Both the position numbers and the translations under genes were made by a program. Below are positions 51,301 through 62,105 of a DNA stretch of 64,000 nucleotides, in pieces. Each line of letters opens with the position of its first letter. Within the stretch, counting starts at the first letter, position 1. Under the pieces are notes generated by a model. That model saw only the letters and a program-made list of their open reading frames with translations. It made no database searches and was not told the origin of the DNA. This stretch comes from Apostichopus japonicus (Eukaryota; Echinodermata; Holothuroidea; Aspidochirotida; Stichopodidae), in assembly GCF_037975245.1 (NCBI RefSeq), contig NC_092579.1, forward strand, positions 13,066,678 to 13,130,677. Direction: 5' to 3'.

Positions 51301-54300
51301 ATATTAATACAACCATCATTGATATTGTTCCAAACTGTTGAAATTGTTTACAACTTTCTCCTCTTTAGTCTTGGAGAGAAAAAAACATAAATATGCCTTT
51401 TCATATCTTACAGTTTCCTCAATCTCCCAAAACCCCTCACTCAACCTGCCAGAGGTTGTCGCTACACATCACAAACATGAGCAAAACTAAAATGAGATAT
51501 GCGTTGCAAGGAGCGGTTGTTTCAATGCCATTAGATTTATGTATGATCTCTCCTGATATGATTATTACCCTCAAGATTGTTCAAACTTAATATTTAATAT
51601 TCAAGTCTAATTGTTAAATGAGTTGCCTGACTCTGATTCAAGAGAAGCATGCCTTTTGCCATTTTAATTTTTTCCTTTTTAATTTGCATCTTTATCCAGG
51701 GAACGCTATGGATGATTTTAACCTGGATGAGTTTAATGTGAGCGCCTTAGAACGAGAATTAGATGATAATAACTCCTCAGTGGGTAGTAGCTCTGTGACT
51801 AGTATAAACCAGCTCAACACAGGTAAGATATGCGGCAGATACACACCAACGATTGACAGGATAGGTCGTCTTGGAGTAGAACGGCAATGTTTCACTGATT
51901 GAATTTAAAACACGTCAAGGAAGCAAGTCAATCGAGGTGGCATAAAATGCTACTCAAGCAAGATTTTCTCCTTCTTTTCTTTGTTCGTATGCTCTGTTAT
52001 ACCATTAAAGAACAAAATTTGTCCTTTAAAACTCCCTTGGAAGAGCCTTCCATCTCAAATTATGGAAGAAAAAAATATATGGCAGATAAATATTATTATA
52101 TATAGAGTCATGTTGTCAACGCTGAAATAGGAATGGTATTAGATTGACGTGGTCGTTAACAAAATGTTTGTCATTATAACTCAGACAAAACAAACGTCGA
52201 AGAGGAAGACAACCTGCACAATATGTCTGTTTTATTCCCTTTGGTTTAATTAGACCAGGCTTCATCTCTGCTAAAAGAAAGTTTTTCATCAAACATGCTG
52301 TCAAGTTAATGCAAAACAAAAGTGAAAAGGGAAATTTTTTATGAAGATGGAAAACCTTCCCTGGTTTTTTGTTTTTTTTACTCCCACGTGATTAATTATC
52401 ATACTGGTTTGGGAAAATCCTGATCTTAAGGATTATTTACTACCGATGATATGCTCAAGTAGTATTATTTTTTTACCAGTAAATTGAAATCAATTTCTTA
52501 AATCTCAACATCTCTTTGACGAGATTTCCTTTTACAGTTGTTTGTGTAATGTACATGGAAAATGGTATATGAAGGGAATTCACAGTGAAAGTAATTTCTT
52601 TCACCGATAGAGGGAAATCAGTCCGGATAATCGTATTGTCGAGAAGTGGCGGCCCTTAATAAGTTGCTACTGCTGATTGCAAATCAATGACTTGCTTTAA
52701 TGGTTAATTAAAGGAACCATGCCTTTTTCAGCTAACTGGATTGGTCAATAATATTGCATTCAGTGAGTCACCATCAGTGCTCATGGCTTGTCCTCCCCTT
52801 GAAACTTTCCATGATATTAGGCCAACTTGTACAAGGCCCCTGAATCTTGACTATAAAAGGTTTGATGTGCTAAAATGTCAGGTATACATACATGCTTTGG
52901 ATAAATTTCATTCTGTGAAAGCATCTCCTCTGGCCTATCTTGTCTTGTTTTCTTAAAATGAGTGTTTCTTCTTCTTCTTTTGTTTGTGTTTCATTATGGT
53001 AGGTATAGGTATACCAGCAACCACAGCTCCTGTCAACATTCCTCGTGATGGCAGCAGCATAGGTGGGATGAATCACAAGTCCTCCATGGCAGAATCTCCT
53101 GTCTCTCCCCTCTCTCAGCTTCCTCCTCCATTTGTCCCTCAACATATACAACAGCAGAAACAACAACAACAACAAATTGAACAGGTGAGATGACATTTTG
53201 TCTTAACCAACATTGGCGCATAATTACACCCATGCTTACCAGTATAAAGATGTATCAACAAAAACAAATTTAAACAATTCTCAATTATGTCAGTGTTTCA
53301 ACATTTTTGCGGAGTGTTTGCAAGAGGTTTTTGCCTTTCACCAGAGCAGCAAAGGAGAAAAAAAATGAGTTTGTTGGTTTTGATGCAAGGATAAAACAAA
53401 AATGTAGAGTACTGTTGAATCTCTGATGTTGTTGTTTTTATCCATTTTTCTTTGAGAGATCTTTACTTTTATTTTGAATGTGTAATATGATCTTTGTTTG
53501 CTGACAACAGTGCTGTATGTACATATCTGTTAGGTTCATGAAGATAAATGAAACCTTTCTCTCACCATTTAATGTTGATCTTCACCATTAATTGATTAGT
53601 TCACTAAAATTGCCCTAAACAAAACTATCAAAATTCTAACATTAAGTTACAGTGGGTGTTCACTTTAAGCTGTAAAATGGTCGAAAAAAACTAACTGAAT
53701 CTAATTTGTTTTTTTTCTGGCTGTCGCTTTAATTGTCTGAACTGCAAAAAGAACGATTGATATGTACACCGTAAGAGAGATGTGTAGGTTTGGTGTATAG
53801 AACACCCGCTTTCATACATATCGAAGCAGACCAAGGTCTTTGGCATTGATTCTCTTCCAATGGAATGAAATTGAAGTTGCTGACAAGCTTCACAATTTGC
53901 AAGATCTTTAATTGGGTTAATGTCTGTAGACTGTTACTGATACACATATACCGAATGATTTGGTTTCCCTTCATGTTATGTGACCCATGCTAACAGTGGT
54001 TCAAGTCACTTTGCAAAAAGTCAATTGAGCAACGAAAGCACTGATGTTCTTTAACATTTTATATATCAAGATTACATCCACCGCAAATACCCAGAAGACA
54101 CCTCACCCACCTATGATACATCAGAGCCGCACTGTGACTGAATTCAGCATATTTTAAATGATTTTGTCCTCAGGCTGCTGCGGCGTTCATGAGCCGACCC
54201 AATACCACACCACACACATCTTCACTACTTCTAGCATCCATGATGGATCCTCTATCCCAACCCCCTGGGTCCCCCAGTAGTGGACCCACTAGAAGCCAAC

Positions 54301-57156
54301 ACAATCTCATGTCACCTGGTAGAAGTTCTAACCCAGGCCCGGATGGAGACCATCATAAGTTACAGGAAGAGGTTACGACACTACGGAATAAATTGCAGAC
54401 CTGGGAGGAATCTTGGAACCAAGCCAAACAGGTATCAGCTGGAGTGTTTATATCAAGGATTTAAAACCTGGAGGGAACCAAGTTCATTTGACTAACGTGC
54501 TATACTTCATTTAGATTGACCCTCTTCAAGCATAAGAACTGGTTACACTTACAGGGCCCAAAATTCTGGCCATTAACTGGCTAAATGCCAGAAGAATTGG
54601 CTGTTTGCCAGTAGGAAAATGAAAATAGAAAACTGGCCTTTTTCTGTCAGTAGACACAAATAATATAAACACATGATAAGTAGGGTAGCGATAATCAGTC
54701 AGAAAATCAGCATTCCTTCCATATGAGTGCTGCAATACTGCTTATTATCAGCAAATATTGTTGGGTCGCTCCCACAAGCCAAAGCCAGTAGATGTCTTCA
54801 GAAATTCTTAGCCTGCATTATAAATGAATTGATTAATTCAGACGGCATTCTCAATGATTTAAGACCCTAAAGGTACTCTGCCGATTTCATGTACATATTA
54901 GGGGTTTACTTCAATGTCCCACATCAAGCAGAACTACTTATTATATTATAAACAAGTTGACTTGAAGATAGTTCCCAAAGAGTCAAAACCTTAAAGGAAT
55001 AGTCTCACTGATTTAAAACCCTCAAGGAACTCTTCACATTTGTCGTATGTACCAGACGACATCACAATCAGTTGAAATGGGTTATGGAAATCCTGTGCTT
55101 GTCACCCTCATACCCGGATGGCATATAAACTATGACTTTCTAAAGGCAGGAGAATGCATTACATTTCACACCTCACTCTCTTTTAAACATGTTGAATAGT
55201 TTATAATAACTATAATAGTTATTAATATTAAGTGACCTGGAAGGCATTTTTTTTTACAAATGCTAAGCAACCACCTGTGCATGTGGTAGAAGTCAAATGG
55301 CTTCTAACTTGCACTTCACTTTGGGTGGCTGTCCAATTTACAGTTACTAGAACCCTGTCTTGTAAAAACCAAAAGATGAAACGAATATAGACCGCCATTT
55401 GCGTAATGAAAACTCTACATAGTGCTTGCCACAAGACACAAAAGGGGCTTACCGTTATTGAAGATAAGCCACGAAGATTACCATTTTTTAGCGCAACAAA
55501 GAGTCCAAAACTCTTTAACTGTGTTTCGTCTCTGATAAAAAAAATGTGTATATCTAGAAAGAAGAGGATGTAGCAGGTCTTTTTGTAAATGAATTCCATT
55601 TTTGATATTTTTTTCGTCAGGCCTGCGATGCTTGGAAACAAGAGGCAACCGACTGGGCGAAGAAAGCAGAAATCTTAGCTCAGGAGAAACAAGCCTCAAT
55701 ACAATCTAAAGAAGAAGTAAGTGAGACCTTTCTGGTACCTCTTTTATCCCTTGGCTCCCCCCTTCCCCCTCCCCCATCACAAATCAACTGATTCTTCAGT
55801 TGCTGGACCAGATTGCTCATCAGATCACTACTTGTTAAGGCCTGAAAGTGGTAAGATGTTTGTGACATGCTTGTTTGCATTAGGTTGGTTAAACATCCTC
55901 TTAATGCTGTTTGTTGTAAGTATCTCGAGACAATGTTACCCTCAACGACCTTGACTCGGGCACATATCCTGGATTAATTGAGAGCTTATCCCACTTTTTT
56001 CAACTTTTCCTGGTCAATTTTGGTCATCGTAGCACAATATGTCTTGAAATCTCCACTAGTGATAAACATTAAGTACCGGTTGTGGCAATCAGTGGATGCT
56101 GGTTAGAGAGGTATCAATTTCTGATTGGTTCTGGTCAGTTAGTTTGAGTGACCGTTTCTTGCAGACTGCCACTGACCAGCATAGCTGTATCACAGGCTTG
56201 GCTGGTCTAGTTTTCCGGATCCATTCCGGCATGTCGTTCGCATAATATGACAAAAGTCTCTGAGCAGAAGGGAAAAAATTCTAAAATATATTCTTATCAT
56301 TTTGTCTTCTATCTTCTTGCTAAGTAATGTTCATTTGATGAAGAAACTTCTTTGAGAATGTCACAGTTAATAATGCTCAGTTGCATTGTTACATTTTTAG
56401 GAAATTGATGATCATAGCCTCAAAGAATGCTTCTAAGAATGAATTTCTCCTGGTAAAGGTAAACAAGGTTCAAAGTGATGTTAAAAGTTTTGATAAATAA
56501 TGACAATATCATTGACCTATATTTGCAATTAATACATTATACATAAATTTGTTGTAATTTGTCTATTTTGCAGGCTCTACAAGAGTGTAAGGCCCTGAAA
56601 CAGGAGGTGGATGGTCTAACCGAAGGCTCTCATTTACACATTCTACACAAGGTCTCAGAGTTGAATAGTTTACCAATCATCAAACTTAGACAAATGCAAA
56701 TGCAATTGAGGATGGACTTAGATAGACTTGATAAGGTGAGAATCTTTAATATTTTCTTGTTGCTGGTTAGTAAGAGCGTTGCTTTCTGTTTGATTTGTAG
56801 TATGTATCACTTTTTTTACGAGTACAAAATATAGTCAATATATAGTCCAAATATAGTCAATATATAGTCCATATAGTTAATATAGTCCATATATAGTCAA
56901 TGTTTAGTCCATATATAGTCAATATATAGTCAATGATACATTTTGAATGGGCTTATCGATACTTTTCTCTCTTCCGCAGGTGTTAAACATACGGGAGTTT
57001 CTTTTATGTCAAGTGTGTAAGAACTATGAGCGTAGTGTTGCCATTCTTCCCTGTCACCACGTCGTCTTCTGCCCTTCCTGTGCCCCATTGCAAACAGAGT
57101 GCCCGTCGTGTCACCAGAAGGTCACAAATCGGACCAATGCCTCCATTCCGTTTTAA
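36326..57156 (+). CDS. UNK: Unkempt, CCCH zinc-finger and RING-like RNA-binding protein
   Basis: UNK binds UAG-containing mRNAs and represses translation, shaping neuronal morphology. Fourteen exons join in phase: 36326-36399, 36492-36701, 44677-45005, 45641-45776, 46534-46736, 47834-47946, 48942-49130, 50775-50922, 51700-51822, 53003-53184, 54174-54431, 55621-55716, 56574-56735 and 56980-57156, giving 799 residues (human 810). Six CCCH fingers fill the first half: residues 35-55, 80-100, 120-141 and three more in exons 4-5. The region between fingers 1 and 2 (FLNQRRRRPIRKRDGTFNYS) is nearly as in human. The middle is Ser/Thr/Pro-rich with the conserved PFYPPSDTVESVI. A coiled coil begins about TLRNKLQTWEESWNQAKQ. 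The RING-like end has C751, C754, C766, H768, C772, C775, C782 and C785. The exon 10 acceptor could be 53003 or 53009 (NAGNAG-like, two residues different). Confidence 0.97.
38503..38825 (+). mobile_element. hAT-like MITE, family C, copy 2
   Basis: It has the same ends as the copy at 32773 (CAGTGGCAAAGCGTCC to CTAGCTCCGTCACTG) and a perfect 8-bp duplication CTGCACTA (38495-38502 and 38826-38833). At 323 bp it lacks an internal piece present in copy 1. It lies in UNK intron 2. The hairpin module is at about 38672-38760. Confidence 0.92.
39327..39808 (+). repeat. 251-bp tandem duplication in UNK intron 2
   Basis: Two adjacent copies start at 39327 and 39578. Shared blocks include GGTAGGGAGTGCAGGTCT, AAGTTCCCTTCAGTCTTAG, ATTGATTATGTTGCTT and AAACACTGAAC. 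Many small differences separate them, so the duplication is not recent. Confidence 0.9.
41861..41882 (+). repeat. Long G run in UNK intron 2
   Basis: An uninterrupted run of about 17 G on the sense strand, followed by TCC. It could form a quadruplex or be a mononucleotide slippage site. Confidence 0.85.
42483..43060 (+). mobile_element. Foldback-like element made of AAACCAGGTTTATC palindromes
   Basis: Terminal inverted repeats of about 35 bp begin TGGCAAGTTAAATG on the left and, read from the right end, TGGCAAGCCAAATG, each directly followed by TA on the outside (a possible TA target duplication). Between them about 20 degenerate copies of a quasi-palindrome, GATAAACC(A/T)GGTTTATCG or variants, fill nearly the whole 578 bp in both orientations. 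Inner copies of the end motif (ATTATTTGGCATGG near 42650, CGCCAAATGTCAAATTATT near 42720) show that the element grew by internal duplication and inversion. There is no coding potential. It lies in UNK intron 2. Confidence 0.75.
44072..44450 (+). repeat. 43-bp minisatellite, about nine units
   Basis: GATCCAGGGACTAATCCCA is found at 44106, 44149, 44179, 44222, 44265, 44308, 44351, 44394 and 44437 (some with substitutions), each but one 43 bp apart. The unit at 44149 is 13 bp shorter. Each unit also carries TATCTCCTATCT. It ends about 225 bp before UNK exon 3. Confidence 0.96.
45092..45397 (+). repeat. 151-bp tandem duplication in UNK intron 3
   Basis: Copies begin at 45092 and 45243 with TTGGCATAATGTGA. 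Both continue with CACCCAAAGTATC, TTGATTAGTTGGTAAATG and CTCCCATCTGTATT. The copies differ by scattered substitutions and small indels. Confidence 0.93.
55276..55345 (+). repeat. Interspersed repeat, copy 2 (partner at 4691-4762)
   Basis: It holds GTGCATGTGGTAGAAG, CTTCTAACTTGCACTTCA and GTGGCTGTCCAATT in the same order as the stretch at 4691. It lies in UNK intron 11. Class unknown. Confidence 0.45.
56827..56937 (+). repeat. Tandem ATATAGTCAATATATAGTCC repeat before the last UNK exon
   Basis: About 110 bp built from a 9-20 bp unit (ATATAGTCAAT alternating with ATATAGTCC), with at least eight AGTC steps. It ends about 40 bp before the acceptor of the RING-encoding last exon (56980). The array is imperfect. 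Confidence 0.85.
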
Positions 57157-60100
57157 CTGCTGTTTCCCCCCACCCCCCCCCCCTCTTTGAACATATTAGT
57201 ACAAAACATTTTTAATCCATGTGTAGCTGAATTTTAATTTTATCCTTTCTAAAAGTATCTTTTCCCCCCCAAATTCTAAGCCAAATGTTGATGTTTGCTT
57301 TAATTTTTATTCATGATTTATTTCTGATGGAAGCTGCGCACACAAATAGTCTAAGAAGGCCCTGTAGGTAAGGATTATGTATTTGCAGTATTAAGTATGT
57401 TCTACCATAGTAGCCAGTAAATTCAGTAACTAACCACATCATTGATTGCATGTCTATTGGGAAATGATAAAAACCAAATGTACTCAGTTGTAAAAGAATA
57501 ACTATTTAGATAATTGTATTTTAATCAGATATGTAGGAAAGAACAGCCTAGCTTCTTCTTTTTTTTTTTGTATTGTAGAGAGGTGATTTGTCAATAATAA
57601 TCTCTTTGTTCTTATATCCCTCAGAAAGAAATAGTTTTAGTCGAATGTAGGGAGGCATGTCACGTCGGAGTCGTATTTCAATCTCTAAAGATTCATAACA
57701 CCATTGTGTTTTTGACATTTGGTTAAATAAATAATCTTGTGTATTCTTTCTTTTAATTTAATTGTCTTTTGTTCTCGTTTTGTATATTGACCTTGGATCT
57801 ATTTTTAGAATGCTAACAATATGAGGAACTAATTTTAATTAACGATAACGAGAGAGTGGGTGTGTTTGTGTTATACGGATTATATATGAAGGTTTTGCTT
57901 ATCAATCAATCTTGCATCTGGTGCTGTGTTTCCTGACAAGGATGGAAGTGTTGTAATTCCTAACAAGGATGGGAGGTGGGGAGGTGGGGGGGTGGGGGAA
58001 GAGGGGTGCAACAGATTTACAGATAGGCATCGACTGGTTTTGATTTTGTATGAGACTCATGGACCAGGTTAAGTTTTGCTAGGTCTTTGATTTTATAAGT
58101 TTTTATTTTTACTCAAGTAAAAGGTTGTGTAGGGAATCCCATTCTCGAGGATTATTTTAAAAGGGTTTTCCTAACAAGTTTCCCAGAATAAGAAAAGTTT
58201 CATCATCAAATCTTCAGAGGAATAAGATGAGTTGGGGAATGATGTATACAACAACAAAAGAAGTTAAAATTTTCCACATTTCATTAGTTAACATCACACT
58301 GTTTTTATTGCTATTATATCAGACATTCTGTAAGGTCACTTTGTAGGGTCAAAGTGTGACTGAATATTGGTAGGGTTTAAAAACATCCCAAGTACTTTTT
58401 ATTTTTCAAAGATTAAAATGTTAAGGAAAGTTATTATACGTTATTGATAAATTGTGTAAATTTATAATTATCTGTCCTTTTGAATGCTTATTAACTGGTT
58501 GGTTTTTGTAACTTGATGATCTATAGAAGGAAAACAAATTGTCAATAGGTGACATTTAATCTAGTTTAACATTCAACTGTTTAGGTAAAGCACTGATAAC
58601 CAAACTGTAACTTTTCTCTTCTAAGTTTCATTCAATATATTTGAAAAGTTTCCTTAAATCAAGCATTTCCAAGTTGATCTATAAAAATTTTCAAGAAAAA
58701 CCTTTGGTCTCAAAAAGTTCAAGTTTCTACAAATGTAAGAACAGTTATTCTTTGCATTGCATCGGTTCCTTGGTTTGAATTAATATTTTTTACCGGTTGA
58801 CTGCGGCTCGTGACACTTTACTCTGCTCATAAATCATTTAATTTGGATCTGAAATGTGCTGCGCTTAGGTTACAATACTTACCTTAAGTTGTATAATTTG
58901 TTTTGTTTTTTTCGTCTTTGGTTGTTGGACAAGCAGGCTTTTGTTATCAGTTTGCAATCAACGTTATATTTTATCCATCATAATAATTTAATATGCATGA
59001 ACCGAATCAAAAGTGTTGTGGTATATTCATACGGTTTCCTATTTTAATCAGAATCAAGAATTTTTTTTTTGTTAGGGCTATGGTTTTTGTATTGTTCACT
59101 GAGAACTTGGAAACATTTATTGTTCAAAATTATACTTAACAGGGGAAGACGATATATCAAAGTGAAACGCCAAAACGTAACAGGTAAAATTTACAGCCTT
59201 TTATTATATGTTGTAAGCTTAGTTAATGTACAGACAGCAGGTACTAACTTCAGTAACACTTTGGGAGTTGGGGAGAAGGGGATTTAGAAACAATTTAGTC
59301 AGTAATTGCGTGGAAAATGAAGAAATTAATCAAGTTCTGTGAAACATTGCCAAATTGTTTGCTTTAACTTTTTTTTCAACTGAGGCAACTTATCCAATTT
59401 ACGATAAATATCTCTGTCTTATGAAAAATGTTAATGAGAGATCAAAATTGCAAGTTCTTTCGTTACTTTTAGTGGAATTTAAAAAAAAAAATTTTTTTTT
59501 TTTTTTTTGAGGTTCTGTGTGATGTGAATTTTCATTGCCAAAAAACACAAACAAATTGAAGACTGTTTCTAAACATGGTATGACAATTTAGATACCTAAT
59601 TGTTATTTCCAAATGATTTTTAGAAAGCCCATAGAAACAAACCGGCAAAGTAGGAGAATTAATATTGGAGACTTTGTATTTTAATTTTCTCACTTAGGCA
59701 GAAGGTTCATTCATGTTGAGAAACATAACATAACATAGGTTGAGAGGATTTATTTCCGGTTTGTCCAGATTCTTGTTTCGTCTGAAGAAAACGTTTGCTA
59801 GTATCGTTGTTATCCAAGCGACACACAGGACGTTTGTTTCAGGTTGCCAAAATAGCAACGTTGGTAATCCAACAAGATGGTTGGATTCAGGGATGGTTTG
59901 CTATGCTTATTTTATTGTAATAAAAGAGGTGGTGGTTGCTAGGACAACCAAAAATAGTTTTTGGACTGTTTGGAGCTGTTTGGAAGCATCAGGGAATGGA
60001 AGCTGGAATCAAAACCAAATATAGCATTTTAATTTTGTTAACAAGTAAAATTTTCAACGATGTTTAAAGTTCATCCCTATTTGCAAAGAGTTGGTACCAA

Positions 60101-61731
60101 TTTTTAAAAAAAAAACGGTCTTTGCTGGAGATAGCTTCGAAATAGGTACAGGAAATAACGTGGATTGCTTTTCAAATTGTCTGATTTTGTTTTTAAGACG
60201 TTATTGGTTAATTCATCGGATCATTTGATCTAATGAGTTACAGGTCTCTGTTATTTTATTAAATATCTGATCCAAGACGTTTCTTGGAACCAATGTGGAA
60301 CGAAGGAAAACTTTGTTCGATGAATGGTGTTGGGTGAAAAAGTAGTCATGAGCTTTTTCCTAATTTTGAGGATGGTTGCCTTTTTTGTCTCATCTTGAGT
60401 TTCAAAATTCCAAGAGAGCCTATTCAGTAGCATATTAGTAACGTTCAGCTATATAATACTATATAATATTTGATACTGGTCAAGTTAATGTGGACCTTCC
60501 TCGGAACAACCTGGCATGTCAAAACCTTTCTCTTTGAGAGGCTGAGGTCGGGACAAGGATAGAGGAATTCATTTGGGAGAGCTTGGTGTCAGAATGTGGA
60601 TATTTTTTTCTTAAGTAGAAAGGAACCCCCCAACCTCTTTCCACACTAGTTTTTGTAGACAGTATGTTATGGTTGGTCATGGTAGATGTAAAAGTACAGG
60701 ATATTCAGAATATGCAAATATCAAAGCTAATTTTTTTGTTGTTGTAATGTTTTAGGTTTTAAGTCTACAGACAGTCTAGTGCATGATATGCTATTGCTCT
60801 CGAATCAGCTGTGTATGAATTGAATGCATGTTCCTGTAAAGGTTACTAACTCTTAAATTTTGTATATTCTTTAGTTATTTTACATTATGATGTTAAGACG
60901 GATGTTTTACCTTAATACCATGGGATTCTTTAATAACTTTTTCTCTCTTTTTTTTTTTTTTTTTAACGAGAAACCAACTTCTAAAGCAGGCTTTGGTGTT
61001 TGAATGGTTTGTTTCGGAATGAGGTGTGTAGCTATAATTAATAGTGTTGTGATAAACAATTTATTGTGTACCTATGTAGAATCTCAGGCGTGCTGTATTG
61101 TAAGAAAAAATTATACCATTCATAATTAATTATTAGGTTTTAAATGTCATTTTTTTTTTTTGGCTTTTGCTTTTTCCTCACTTTCTCCAAAATGGCGAAA
61201 TTGTTTTCAAATTGATTTTCCAGCATTGTATAGGGAAGCGTTAAACGATGAACTGTAAAGAAGAAGAATTAGAAGGAGAAGAAGAAGAAGAAGAAACAAA
61301 CAAAAAAGACAACACTTAATGCAAAAAAAAACTGTAACCTTGTATTAATAAAAAAAACATCTTGTATTATAAACTAGGTAGGAGAAATATTCCAATTAGT
61401 CTTCAACATTGAACACAAAAACAAACGGAAAAAATGTTTTTTTTGTATTGATTTCTTTGTCTTTGTTTGTCTCTCCTATTTTTACCCTTTTCCCCATCTT
61501 GACAGTCACTCTTTGGCAAAAAAGAATATTAGGATTGAAACAATACTCAACCATCGTCATTTCGTTATGTGATGAGACTCTCGTGATGGAAAACTCCCCC
61601 AAATCACTTCCATCTGAAAGCTTTTAATATTTTAATGACAAGTCCAGAACTTTTATGTATGGCACTTTTCAGATTCCTTAGCAGGGAGGACAGACTGGCT
61701 CACCAGATAAAATGTTCGGAAATCTACTATA
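57157..61731 (+). other. UNK 3' UTR and 3' flank, no further gene
   Basis: AT-rich DNA with short homopolymer runs and no coding exon that I can support. A first AATAAA is at 57726-57731, about 570 bp after the stop, and another AATAAA-like group is near 61346. Long UTRs are usual for UNK, so transcripts may extend past the first signal. A G-rich block with several GGG runs is at 57964-58007. Confidence 0.5.
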
Positions 61732-62097
61732 CAAGGGCGTAGGAACCGGGGGGGGGGTGGGGGCGCCAGCCCCTCAGACAAAAATATGGAGGGGCGGAAG
61801 TATCATTCCGCGTTTCGCAAGTCAGAAAACCCCTTTTTCATTTCCAAATGAGAAAACAATCTCATTTGGAGCACCAAATTGCATCTAAGGCCAGGTGAAA
61901 ATGCAAAATTATTTACAAAATGGAGTGGGTGTTGAAGTATGCTACATTGCACCAAATTGCATCTGAGGCCACCTGGAAATGCCAAAAAATTCCAAAGGGG
62001 AGGGGACACCCCCTCACCTTAGACCCCTCCCCCAGGCCGGCCATCAGTCTTCAGCCCCCCCCCCCCCCCCACTCAAAAGTACCTTCCTACGCCACTG
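61732..62097 (-). mobile_element. hAT-like MITE, family A, copy 3 (inverted)
   Basis: It is the reverse complement of the elements at 24120 and 28183, from CAAGGGCGTAGGAACC to CTTCCTACGCCACTG. A perfect 8-bp duplication CTACTATA flanks it (61724-61731 and 62098-62105). 366 bp, non-coding. Confidence 0.93.
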
Positions 62098-62105
62098 CTA
62101 CTATA

